Assembly: GCA_015501585.1 (NCBI GenBank)
Contig: JADNRY010000054.1
Location: forward strand, 62,001-126,000
Reading direction: 5' to 3'
Length of the DNA stretch: 64,000 nucleotides
From: Rhodocollybia butyracea
Lineage: Eukaryota; Basidiomycota; Agaricomycetes; Agaricales; Omphalotaceae
The notes under the pieces were generated by a model. It did not search any database. It was not told where the DNA came from and worked only from the letters and a program-made list of their open reading frames with translations. How positions within the stretch are numbered: position 1 is the first letter of the stretch; each line of letters opens with the position of its first letter. Of the stretch, positions 1-11,319 are shown one piece after another. The translations under genes and the position numbers were made by a program.

Positions 1-56
1 GGGCCAGGCTATGATGAAATCAGACGAAAGAAAATAAGATACTCAAGTGTACATAC

Positions 57-2484
57 CTTTGCTCTCTTCTTTGGTTGAGGTGCTGTCGTCGTTACTTCTG
101 GCTTGACCATAGGTGCGGACGGAGGGGGCATACTTTCCCTGTCATCCTTTTCTGAGGGCTTTGCAGAAGACTGTCTCACACCAGCTGCACCTGATGGCCA
201 GAGAGTCGAAGTAGTGATAGGAGATGAGGGTCTCGACCCTGCTTCTTCGTTTTGCAATTTGAGCGTTGCTTGGGGCTTTACGGTTGGACCCTTGCTCTCT
301 AAGGGATTAGAATTTGGCGAGGGCATGCAAGAGTTCGGTCGATCGTCGAGAAGGCTTAACAGTTCGTCCTCTACGTCGACATCCATCGCCTTGTCGTCTC
401 GACGTTCATCCTGGTCACCCCCATCTTCGCCGTTTAACATATCAACCTCAGATTCCCCATCATCGTCCATCTGTCGTCCACTGAGTGCAGGAGTACCTCC
501 ATCTGTACCAATAGTTTCATCCACAAGTTCAGCGACAGCCTGATCAACATCTACATCCATTACATCAGACTTATATTGTTGAGCTTTGGTCGCGACTCCC
601 GCAAGCTCTGCATCCAACTCTTGCTCGAGTGCCATCATCGCGTCGTCCCCGTCCTTGTCAATATGTGTAACGTCGCGTTTGACTGGGCTGGACAACGCTG
701 CAGACACTGGAGGACTTTTTTGTGACTTTCTCAGCCACTGGACTTGTCGCGGAGTGCCTTCCAAGGTCAGACCTGGTTGAAGGCATGACGGCACCAGACA
801 CAGAGGAACTAGAATTGGGACGCTTGACCTTCGGCCGATCCTCATCAGCGTAAAGTTCTAAAAGCCACTCATGAGGATCTTCCTGAGTCTGAGCAGTGGT
901 GAGTGGCGGGATAATTTGTCGTGGCGCAGATGGCATTTGTGACGGAGGCGAAAGGGGAAGGGGAAGGGACGCACTCAACTCTGGCTTAACCGTAGAACGA
1001 GGTTCAGGATCAGAAGCGAGCGTGAAAACAGAAGGAGAACGTTCTTTGGTACGAGAGACCCTTCGTTCTTTTTTCTTTGTCTCTTTGTCTGATTCGACTA
1101 CAGCTACTGCAGGCTCTCTCTTCACTCGTACGTCCTCAGCAGATCGGCCACTGAGAACAGATTCCATAGTGGGCATTTGATGCTCCTGTTCAACCTTCTT
1201 TGCCGCGATAGCCCGGCCAGCCTGGCTTCCTGGCGGAGACCGCCGGCCTACAGGACTAATCATTCGGTACTGCTGAGCAAGCGGTTGATGCGGCGTCTGC
1301 GGATGGGATGCATCTCGAGCACTATGCTGAGGCACAACATGGTATGGATCCCTCAGCTGAGGATGAGGATGATGAGAGCCATGGTTGTCCGATTCATGAA
1401 TAACGTCGTGTTGAAAGTGCGGTGACTTGGTACTGGCCGCGGAAGTAGGCGATACATGGCGAGATTCTCGGGGATAAGTATACTGATGGTGGGCGTGGGC
1501 ATCAGACCTTGAACGAGGTCGTTCCTGGCTGATATTAGGTGAAAGCGTTGCAAAGTGTGGTTCACGATAAGGCGAAGAAGCAGGATAAGCTGAAGGCTCT
1601 CGCTGCTGGCAAGATCAGAATGAAGAAAACGATATATAGGCGATATTACAACTTACATGACCACTCCTTGCCCGTCTCTCGTCTTCAGCCTGCATTTCTG
1701 GGTCTGGTTCGATCACCTCTCGATAAGTTCTTTGACCGTACGACGGCTGATCCCAATGGCGAGGACCTGTGTTTTCATGAACAGGATCATAACCGGTTCT
1801 GCGTGACACCGGAGAAGGGCTAGTGAGTAGAGATATAGAAGATCTCGATTCCTGCTGCCTTCGGTGTTCGTCATCCATGCGCCGATTACGGTCCGTATCA
1901 TCCTGTTGCCTCAAACGCTCGTACGGTTGTGTTCTGGCATATTGCTCGTCGTGCTGGGCATCCGAAAACCTTCTTTTCTTAGAAAGATGTTCGTCGGCTT
2001 CAGTAAAGCGGCTGTGCTGCCCGATACCCGGTGTTGACAATGACGTTGGCATCGTTGGGCTCTGTATACCCCGCAAGCCAGGCAGAGGGTCAGATTTCCG
2101 TCCAGTTCGGGAACTGTTTTCATTGTATCCAAGTATCTGCTCCCGATGAACGTGTCTCTGTTCTAGTTGCTGCTGATGTCGCTGAAGGTGTTGTGGGGGA
2201 TAGAAAGTTGAATTTGTTGTATGAGAATAAGGGTCTTCTACTGGCCAAACTGCTGGAATTCGTTCAGCAGCAGCAGCAGCAGAGGCAGCATGGACCAAAG
2301 CATCTAGTCCAAATTTGTTGTTTGAGCTCGCTACCGGTTGCGCTGCGCTCGCCGTATCGACGCGTTGGGGGGAAGACTTTTTGAGATGAGGAGCAAGTAT
2401 GACTTCTTCATACTGAGGTTCTGGCTTGTCATCGCTGCCTTCGTCGTCACAGAGCAACGAAGAAATGGCAAGCCGTCGAGACAT
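57..2484 (-). CDS. Ser/Pro-rich, acidic nuclear-type protein, 3' end outside the window
   Basis: I do not recognise the family. The start at 2484 opens with MSRRLAISSLLC. One intron (1606-1656, GTAAGT...CAG) joins two frames in phase 0, and a GTATGT donor at 56 shows that the gene continues past the left edge. About 790 residues are visible. The composition is Ser/Pro/Arg/Gln rich with little predicted fold: His-rich stretches in the second exon, an acidic segment with two MDVDV repeats, and a basic PKKRAK motif next to the last donor that could be a nuclear localisation signal. A short CAG-type codon repeat lies near 2268-2285 on the + strand. The reading frame shifts by one at an A6 run (716-721) while the sequence stays coherent on both sides, so a base-count error is likely. 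A chromatin or transcription role is only a guess from composition. Confidence 0.6.
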
Positions 2485-3253
2485 GAAAGGGGAGGAAGAC
2501 AGAGACTCAGATAATATGTTGACCGGGAAAAGGGACCGTTCTTGTCATGTGGTGCGTAACGAAATATCAATTACTATAGTTTAAAAATTACACAGAATGA
2601 TTTGGTTTTGTACAACAGAACATTGCGGTGAAGCCCATTGGCCAATTACGAAGAATTGTCCGAAAAAGAGCCCATCGCACCCAAGTTCCATTACAACTTG
2701 TTCTCCAGCCAAATTTGACGGTCTCAAGGTCCTCGACCCACTCCAGTCCCAAAAGGCGGGCGAGTCATCGTCGAGATGCTTTTGTTGACTACAAGAAAAA
2801 GAAATGGTAAGCTCACAATGTTCACTGAAAAAAATATGGATACGGACCTGTGTTTTTTGCGTTAGAGAAGGAATAAATGAATACGGGCTTTTTATACCGC
2901 GCATTGATGGTTAGTAAGCGGCATCACGGCACTTTTGACGGACTGGGTAAGCGCCATTGAGAGTAATCTGTTTGCAACAGCATTAGTGCTATGTATATAC
3001 AGCTTTCTGAATTTATCGATTATCTTCCAAGCCATCTACCTATTGAAGAAAGTGTCCACTGGAAATTGCAAGTTGTTCATTTCGAGGACCTGGATAGCGT
3101 GAGAGTCTGCTGCCGTTAGCTGTGAAGATTACCAAGCAACAAGTCACACGCTCTCATCTTCTGCCACTGTCCCGGACAGCGCGAACAACTTGCAAGTCTT
3201 ATCCAGCGATCTCGAGCATCTAGCTTGCTACCACTAAAAAGGCCCCGTCCATT
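2485..3253. other. Divergent intergenic region between the Ser-rich gene and the Stm1-like gene
   Basis: This 0.77 kb separates two divergent genes and should hold both promoters. A + strand open frame at 2628-2810 encodes a basic peptide rich in Arg/Lys and Ser that ends in a lysine-rich tail. I could find neither a convincing start exon nor a family for it. Nothing else recognisable was seen. Confidence 0.4.
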
Positions 3254-4577
3254 ATGTCGGGAGTCGCCTCTAAAAACCCCTTTGCTCTTCTCGATGAAGG
3301 TATACGATGAATTTCAAAAATCTGTCTATTTTCTAAAACTTTTTGTGTTTATAGGCGTAGAAGAATCTTCGCCGGCCCGCAGAAAACCCCCGCCGTTGTT
3401 GCTCCTGCTCCTGCAAAGGACAAAAAGCCACAGCAGAAGCCGCGTGGAGGCCAGTACTACAAGGTATGCAAGATATCAGAGATGGAAATCACATCTAATC
3501 GTCTGCTCAGCGTGGTGGCGGACCTCGTACCGAGGGAAATCCCAACCAAAACGGCATCGAAGAAGAATCTGCTCCTAGAAAGTGTAAGCCGGCGCTGTAT
3601 GCATCTTGAAGCCATCTCATTTCGCTCTAGTCGAAGGTCGTGGGGAAGGCCGTGGGCGAGGACGTGGAGGACCCCGTGGAGGTCGCGGCGCTCGTGGCGG
3701 CCGCCCTGACCGTCATTCTCAGAGTGAGTTTTGCTTGTAGCTTTTTTGCTGAACTGTCTTTAATTATTCCAATTTTGATTAGCTGGTAAAACGTACGCCT
3801 TTTGATATCGATCTTATTTCAAGTTTTAAAATTCTTCCAGGGACTCAGACAAGAAGATCCACCAGGGCTGGGGGGGCGACGATGGAAACACAGAACTAGT
3901 CCAGGAAACCGCGGCTACTGTCGATGCCGCCGCTGAAGGAGCTTGGGGCGGCGCTGCTGAATCCGCCCCTGCTGCTGATGCCTGGGCGCCTCTACTGAAA
4001 ACGACGCCAGTGCTTGGGACGCTTCTGCTGGCGGCTCTGCACCCGCAGCTCCTGCTGCCAATGAGGACAAGCCCGAACGCGAGAATCGTCGTCGGGAAGA
4101 GGAAGAGGAGGACAACACCTTGACTCTTGATCAGTACCTTGCCCAAAAGAAGGAGAAGGAAGCTGCGGCTCTGCCCGAAAAGCCCAAGGCCGTCAAGCCA
4201 ACGAAGGTGCTGATGACATCTTCAAGGATGCCGTCGCAATTCATAAAAGCGGCGAAGAAGACGCCTACTTTGTCGGAAAGGTACGTTCTTAATAACTTTG
4301 CTCATGTTTCTGATCTGACTTTCGTTTCCAGAGCAAGAATGCTGCTCCCAAGCCGCGTGCCAAGAAGGAAGAGAAGGTCTTCATCGAGATCGATGGCAGA
4401 TTCAGTGATTCAGGTCGTGGTCAGCGCGGAAGAGGCGGCCGAGGTGGCCGTGGAGGATCTCGTGGCGATGGACGAGGCGGAAATCGCGGTGGAGGAGGTG
4501 GACGACGGGGCCAGAACAATGGCCCTGCATCCAACGTCAATGTTGACGATGAATCGGCGTTCCCATCGCTCTCTTGA
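3254..4577 (+). CDS. Stm1/HABP4 (PAI-RBP1) family ribosome-associated protein
   Basis: The protein starts MSGVASKNPFALLDE, the N-terminal signature of fungal Stm1-type proteins. A QQKPRGGQYYK segment, an RG-rich stretch, and the conserved DSDKKIHQGWGGDDG core around 3840-3880 follow. After these come an Ala-rich region, an acidic-basic segment leading to LTLDQYLAQKK, and a C-terminal RGG-rich tail ending ESAFPSLS. Family members bind 80S ribosomes and mRNA and help ribosomes survive starvation; that is family knowledge. There are five or six short introns, including one near 4279-4331 with a GTACGT donor. The exons make one continuous family protein only if single bases are added at three points: an A4 run at 3383-3386, a GGG at 3984-3986 and an AA at 4195-4196. 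All three look like homopolymer undercalls rather than decay. Confidence 0.85.
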
Positions 4578-7349
4578 CCGATGCTGTACCGTCGTCGTCG
4601 ATCTAGGATATTGTTTCCGAGATCTCAAAGCAATCAATCATAACCCGTAAAAACCGCACAAACTGTCTGACCTTTTTCTCTCGTTGTGTGGGCCCTTTTG
4701 GTATCTATGTGTTTCGTGCTCCTCGTGAGGATCGTCCTTTTTTGCTATGATTTACTGAACTCCATTCACCTTTTGCTTTCGCATTCGTCATGTCCTGTTT
4801 CCTGATCTCCACGAAATCTATGGCATTTTACTAATACTACGTGCATGTAACTGTAAGGAAACAGAATGTATGAAGATGTATGTTTGAGTGGACGGCGGTA
4901 GAAAAGCTACATGTTGACCATAGGCTATGGAACACTGTTTTCAAGTGTTCTTGAGAAACCGCATCAAACACCCCACAATCGACGAGTGGCTGTCATTTAG
5001 ACTTAATATCATATCACTAGCACTGCTCAAATTAGCATACTTTACATGGATATACTGTGAGATATGATTTCAGATACAATGTCACGATGGATAATCGCTG
5101 GGCGTAGAGCTCCAGTGATTAGATATCCGTCCTCAGCCCCAAGCTCTACGATATGTTCCTTAGTTTATTTGTGGACGCGGTTTCCGCCTCCTGCGCATCG
5201 ATGTGGGAGAAATCGCCAGATTCACTTTATCGAAAGAAAGTTGGAGAGGATTCTTGCCTTCACTGTCTTCCTGTGATAGTCCCTTTGATGGAACATATTT
5301 CGTGCGTCGTCTTTGTGTTTATGATCTTAACTCGTAAGAGATTACACTTTGTATAAGGCTGTGATCGGGAGTTTTTATCTTAATCAAGAACATGGCCAGA
5401 GAAACAAATGAAGTGCCAAATTGAGAAACTCTCACAATGAATTGGGCGACAGCGAGAAGGCGAAAGATGTCTCCGAACATCGTTCCTGTCATTGATCTGC
5501 TTGATATATAGCTCATCCAAGCGACATGGGTATGCCATGATTATAGCACAGAATGTGAGCGCGAGAATGGACCGTCTCAAGAGAGAGATAAACCCTACGG
5601 TTGGCAACATCTATCATCGGACTATGCATTCCAAAAAGGAATAAACCTTCCTCCTTCCACCAGGAATGTATAGCAGGCCGGCGGGGTTGCGCATTCGCTC
5701 CTTCGGAGTCCAATAGGCCCAGTGCTGGCCCTCTAGTACTGTTGGCTGCTCGAATACTCCACCAGCAGGCGAGAATACTTGGGCAAAGATGACGTTTGGC
5801 GAAGCTTGAGATCTTGAGATTTAGCAATGGAGCGGCTCCCCAGAAGCATCTAAACGTAGTTAAAAACATTGAAAGAACAATCCATATTGAAGGATCGCTG
5901 CCACGTGCCAAAGCACAGGAATAGCTTGGGTACTGAGCGAGAGCCTTTGTTCCGGTCACTGCAACATTCGCTACATTGCATTTGTCCGAAAATTGTCAGC
6001 CTTCGGAATGACTGTTGGGCCGTATGGCTATAGAGCGAATGTTGGTGTAAGCAGAGATTTGCAGCACTTAATGACGAAAATCGCCTTTGTTACGGCCTTC
6101 CACATTTGCAGAATAGACGCGCGCTTCAGATTGATAGCCGCTCGCAATCACAAGAATCCTCACTGTCTTGCTATTTCTCTTCGAATTTTGTTGGGTTGAT
6201 CAACGGCGTCATCGTGTTGAAGAATCTCTCCGGACAAGAAGCGTCCGTGACAAACTGAAACAAACTGGATATTTTCCTGCTTCGATACGGTTTTGGTTGT
6301 CTTGAACGAGCGTTACGGGTCTGTTGACTCCCATTTTGACTTCCTTCTTTGCATCTTCTTTGCATCTCTTTTCTCTTTCGTTCCCACCCTGCCGTCTTCG
6401 TGATTGCGCCGGGCACCATTTGTAACGAGTCCAAGTTAAAGATCAACGAAGACCAAATGTGCAATCCTTGCAGCAGGTCCCACTAGTGGAGCCCTCGTTC
6501 CAACCTGTGTTTGCGGCAGTGACTTTCATATTTGTTACTAGCATTGATTCAGAGACAGAACGGAACAACACGAGTGGATTTGGAACACTGAGTAGAGTGA
6601 GAGAGCACCCTGTTGAGTAATAATCCGAAGCTCCTTGCGGATCTTTATAGTACGAGTTATGCCGAGAGGTCCCTAAGGAAAGGTTAGAAAGTGGTTAATG
6701 GGCAGGACAGCGATCTCGCAAGTAGATCTGCTCCAGAGGTCTCCCTGATTACCCTCTGGTTCGACGTTGGACGTTATACGTTCAGTGCTCGGATTTAAGA
6801 AGAAAAGCGCACCATAAGACCCATTGATAGCAAGGTCTAATCACCGAGTACGCTGTGCCAGGCTTCATTACGGCGTTTGACAATGCGACGAGTTCTCCAA
6901 AAAGTTCTCCAAAATGGCGTCCGACGGTAAAGTATCACTGTTATCTCAGTCAAAACTCGTTTAAAAACCTATATCTTGAACAAAAAGAACAAACTGCACA
7001 GTGCATGACCAGGTTGGAGGAGTGCTCAAGATGAAAAAAGTTGAGCCGGCTCAGGAACTACTATGGTGCGCTGCTAGAGCCTTCGCCTAAATATATTGTT
7101 CATTAGTCCATGAAGAAGGTGTCAAGGAGAAAGTGCCACTAACGACTTGGGCAGCTGTATTCTTGTGATCCGAAGCCAGTCTGAATCGGTTAGTCAAAAA
7201 GCCACCTTTGGGGGAGAGTCCGCAGCCTAGCTAGCTGTCTTTTGTACATACTCGTTCGCAAATAAAGAAGTGTCTTGAGCGCCTGAGTCATGTGATAGGA
7301 ACAAAGTCGTTCCGGATCGGAAACGCGGGTGCTTTAAAAACCATCTGAA
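4578..7349. other. Long gene-poor region, possible decayed gene on the minus strand
   Basis: This is about 2.8 kb with no gene I can defend. On the minus strand, 5380-5959 contains overlapping open frames with hydrophobic stretches, including one of 148 codons at 5513-5959 and one of 76 codons at 5380-5610. No splice model gave a coherent protein. The frames may be remnants of a membrane-protein gene. The stretch upstream of 7350 presumably holds the thiolase promoter. Confidence 0.35.
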
Positions 7350-9070
7350 ATGTCGGGATTCTGTCGTCCAATGCTCTCACGAAAGTTCATCTCGTTTCCC
7401 AGCTCTATCCGCGCGATGAGCACGCGAACTTCTCGCGGGCTTGCTGCCGTTCTGGAAAAGCATCCTGACGATGTAGTCATTACTTTCGCGAAACGGACGG
7501 CAATTGGACGTGCAAAGAAAGGTCAGCTCAAAGACGTCCCGGTTGACGAGATGCTGTACCATTTGTTCAAAGTACATGACTTATCAATCCTTCCACCAAG
7601 TTGCTCAAGTACTTCATAGGAAACTATCTCTAGGACAAAGATTAACCCTGCGATGGTTGACGACATCTGCGTCGGTATGTCATGTCTTAATCAAGGCCGA
7701 GGAATTGCTAAGTTTTGTACAGGAACCTGCCATCCTCCGTCTCCTCTATATGTCTCGCGAGCTGCAGCACTGGCAGCAGGTTTTCCTCATTCTGTTCCAA
7801 TCTCAACCGTGAATCGTCTGTGTTCATCAGGCCTCATGTCTATTCGAAATATTGCACAAGGTATCAAATCTGGTGAAATTACTCTCGGTATCGCTGCTGG
7901 GACAGATAGCATGAGCTTAAAGTGCGCCTCTGCTTCTCATTATACTCTGCCTTTGAATAATCCGGATACTCAGTCCACGTCCAACCCCAGAGATCAGTGC
8001 AATAGTCGCAGAAAATGCCGAAGCTCATGATTGTGTCCAAGTATGTACATCTCGTATGATTTAATGTTCCCGTAGCTGATCATATCCTCGCAGCCTATGG
8101 GGTAAATGCAGTTTCTCGCAAATCGCTTTTAATAACACTGTTACTGTAGGTGGACCTCCGAGATGGTAGCTGAAGTGTTCAAAGTTTCAAGGGAGAAACA
8201 AGACCATTACGCGTTAATCTCCCACACTCGTGCGAGTGAGGTGAATCCACTTGCTCGAATCGTCGTCTTTAAACTCAATTACCTGTCAGGCTTCCGCCAA
8301 AGGTGTTTTTGCAGATGAGATTATCCCCATCACTGTTCGGGGAGCCACCATATCCGTCGACGATACCATTCGTCCTGGTGTAACCGCCGAAGGCCTCGCT
8401 GCCCTTAAATCGGCCTTCCCACAATGGACTCCATCCACTACAACCGCCGGTAATGCCTCTGGAGTAGGTGATGGAGCTGCTATCTGTGTCCTCACCACTC
8501 GTGCAAATGCTGAGAAGGAAGGAATGGAAATTATCGGGAAATACGTTACCAGCGCAGTCGTCAGTGTTGAGCCAAAGATAATGGGTATTTCGCCGGTCGT
8601 TGCTGTGCCCAAGGTTCTCGAGATGGCTGGGTTATCAAAAGATGATATTGACGTTTATGAGGTATGCATCCTTAATCAATTGTGGTCCCGGTTGGGTGTT
8701 GACAACTGGATGCAGATCAACGAAGCCTTTGCATCACAATTCGCGTATTGCGTAGAAGAGCTCGGCATTCCTATCGAAAAGATCAATCCCAATGGGGGAG
8801 CAATCGCCATCAGTCATCCTCTTGGAATGAGTACGTTGTGCTTTCCTTTCTAGTACTTGTTTTAATCTGCTCCTTAGCTGGTACCCGTCAAGTCGTCACT
8901 GGTCTGGCTGAACTCAAGCGTAAGGACAAACAGCTGCTTGTCACAAGCATGTGTGTTGGTAGGTACATTATGTTTACCAGCTTGTCACAATGCTAACGTT
9001 TTTCCAAGGGTCGGGAATGGGAGCAGCTGGAATATTTGTAAATGAGGCCAGACATGGCGCCAAATTGTAA
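7350..9070 (+). CDS. POT1: 3-ketoacyl-CoA thiolase (acetyl-CoA C-acyltransferase)
   Basis: This is the last step of fatty acid beta-oxidation: it cleaves 3-ketoacyl-CoA with CoA to give acetyl-CoA. Ten exons join in frame to 423 residues, the usual length. Introns are 7572-7619, 7675-7722, 7922-7973, 8041-8093, 8102-8149, 8241-8289, 8662-8715, 8831-8877 and 8959-9008. One exon (8094-8101) is only 8 nt. Visible motifs are the nucleophile Cys in VNRLCSSGL, the NPNGGAIAISHPLGMTG signature with the catalytic His, and the C-terminal CVGSGMGAAG motif with the second catalytic Cys. The protein ends in AKL, a canonical peroxisomal PTS1. The N-terminus (about 35 residues, Arg/Ser rich) has no clear PTS2 nonapeptide and resembles a mitochondrial presequence. 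The start at 7350 is the first ATG; a second ATG (residue 23) would trim that presequence. Confidence 0.93.
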
Positions 9071-9474
9071 ACTATATGTAAACTTCAACGCGCAGATTAT
9101 CAGCTGAAATTGTGTTGAGAACGAAAGCAGAAATATGGTAACTGTAGACAGTGAATGGCAAGGCCCTCCACAGTGATATTTCGTGTACAGTTCTTCGCCC
9201 GGAGGTTGGAGCCACCCATCGAGAACGAAGGGACATTGAGATCTGAAACTTTTCGAATGACTTTTGACCTTGGTAGCGCGTGGGCGTGCATTGAATAAAC
9301 ATTTGTCTACTCGCCTTCGAACTTTCAGTACTCAGTCTTCAACCGATGAACTCAGTACTTGCCTGACAGAAACACCTCTGTCAGCCGGGCCGCCACGTCC
9401 AGCCTATTTTTGTGGAATGTTTGCTTTTTGTTTTTTGGAACGTGCCAAGTTGTGCGAACTTACTTAGTACCTTC

Positions 9475-10609
9475 ATGATCGAAACTATCTACCTTGCTAG
9501 GCATGGTAAGTCCAGTGCTTCTTTAACCTTTCAATTCCTCAATAGGTTTGATGGAATGATAGGGTTCCGACTAAACTGGATTGCAACTAAATGGTAGCTA
9601 CTCAGCTAGAAAAAATTAACTCGTTTAATTTTCTCTGAAGGGAGAGCCCCACGGGACTTCCCAAAGATCCCCCCTTGACTGTATTTGGTATTGTCAGTCT
9701 TAATCCAACCATCGATCGAACCCAGACTGATTATTCCATATAGGCCCAAGCGCAAGAACTTGCAAATTATATTTTGTCTTTAGACGAAGATCAGCGACCA
9801 TCTTTGATATTCTCCTCCCCGTACTGTGAATTCGTCCAGTTTTCCTAAACGATCGCATTGCTCAAGGGGAGATCGTGTCAACACAGATCGCTGTCTTCAA
9901 ACTTCTCAGCCTACAGCAAAGATATTAGGACTGCCGATATATGTTGAGCATGGTGTGTTTTTCAATTTATCAAGACTATGCTTGTTAATAGCCCATATTG
10001 CTAGGCTTGTCCGAATGGTACTCTCCTGCGGCACCCGGAACAGGACTCCATCCACGCCCCGCCTCTGCCTCCGTGCTGAAGGCATATTTCGATGAAATAG
10101 ACCCAAATGGATGGTCGTCTATCCATTACCCGTCTCGAAAAGGCGAAGACGTGGACCGGGTACACGATCGAGCTAAGATAGTTCTATCCGACCTCATTGC
10201 TGAAGTGGAAGAACGTTTTCCTGACCATAAGCGAGTTCTTCTGGTCAGCCATGCCGGTACGGTGATTGCCTTTGCTAGAGAGCTCGCTGGTGATAAGGAG
10301 CTACCTTTAAGGGTTGGTTGTTGCTCTTTGACTGAGTTTGTGAGAGCAACAGGTGAGTTGAAATGGGAGATAAAGAGACAAGCGGAAGCAGATTTTCTTA
10401 CCGGTGGTGTACAAAGGGACTGGGGATTTGAGGATATACAGATTGCTAATGGCAAGGTACTGACATACTTTCGTCGTGGTTCGATGTGCGCTAAGTTGTA
10501 ATCATTCCAGGTTATCGACGATGTCGGTGTCCCAGGCTCAGAGAACGAAGTTGACGAACCTGTAGGCTCGGTGGTGCGACGCGGACTGGGTGTGACAAGT
10601 AGTCTTTAG
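9475..10609 (+). CDS. Histidine phosphatase (phosphoglycerate mutase superfamily), TFC7/YNL108C-like
   Basis: Seven exons give 270 residues: 9475-9505, 9563-9593, 9641-9692, 9744-9825, 9887-9952, 10005-10456 and 10511-10609. The N-terminal MIETIYLARHGFRLNW carries the RHG motif with the phosphorylated His. Later motifs are FSSPYRCLQTSQP, VEHGLSEWYSP and VSHAGT with the second catalytic His. This arrangement matches the phosphatase domain of yeast Tfc7 and its paralog YNL108C rather than glycolytic phosphoglycerate mutase. The C-terminal TFIIIC part of Tfc7 is absent. Substrate is unknown. A diverged paralog lies at 27320-28298, next to the esterase array. Confidence 0.85.
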
Positions 10610-11319
10610 AGATTTATTCGTACTATATAGATAGCAAAGATGACGAAAAACTACAATCGCCATGCTGGACGCGTTCCATCGAAGGATCCTCAGTAGTTTT
10701 TTATTCGGGCAACATCCCCACCCACACCTCAGCCTATGAAGAGCGAGCGAGATTCGAATAGACATTGCCTGGAGGGATATATACTTTGAAAAAATAATAT
10801 GGCGCTGAAGACGATTCATACATTTTCAAACGTAGGCTCTGTTTCTTTACCAGCGGTTGCTTCCAAAATCATACATCGTCATGTTGAGTTCTGGGAAGCT
10901 TAGGATGTCACTATGTTGAATTGCCCAGGAAAGTCGACTATTCTCGATAGGTACTTGGCAGAAGGGTGGGGAATATTGAAGCTTAGTGCCTTCCACGGAC
11001 GGTTCGTCCCCCTTAATTGATGCAGTCTGCAGTAAGGAATTTCAGACTCGGGGCGAACGAATATCGACACCCACGATCCACCAGTTTCAAAAAATATTTT
11101 CTGAAATTAATTCTCGCGGAATATGGTCTCCGGAAAGGTCATGACATTATTGGCGTAATAGAACATGTAGAGGTTATCCTCCACGAGCAGCGTATATAAC
11201 ATGGATACAAAATTGCAGCGGTAGGTAGTAGGAATGACAATGACAAGTATGCGGAGAACCGATGATAGACAACAAAGAAGAAAAGAGATGAGAGAAAAAT
11301 ACAATAATTCTACATCTAT
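10610..11319. other. Intergenic region between convergent genes
   Basis: About 0.7 kb between the 3' ends of the histidine phosphatase and EF-1alpha genes. It should hold both 3' UTRs. No coding signal or repeat was seen. Confidence 0.5.

Noticed and set aside
103..543. Plus-strand open frames opposite the first gene
   Set aside because: They mirror the serine-rich minus-strand gene; the minus strand gives spliced, coherent protein and these do not.
716..721. Programmed ribosomal frameshift at the A6 run (A AAA AAG slippery-like site)
   Set aside because: The needed change is +1 rather than the -1 expected at such a site, and many similar homopolymer shifts occur in unrelated genes of the window.
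3254..4577. Stm1-like gene as a pseudogene
   Set aside because: Three one-base shifts in homopolymers, but no stop codon or missense damage to conserved blocks, and splice sites intact. Assembly error fits better.
5513..5959. 148-codon minus-strand frame as a membrane-protein gene
   Set aside because: No family motif, no convincing splice partners and an odd Trp/Cys-rich composition. Kept only as a possible remnant.
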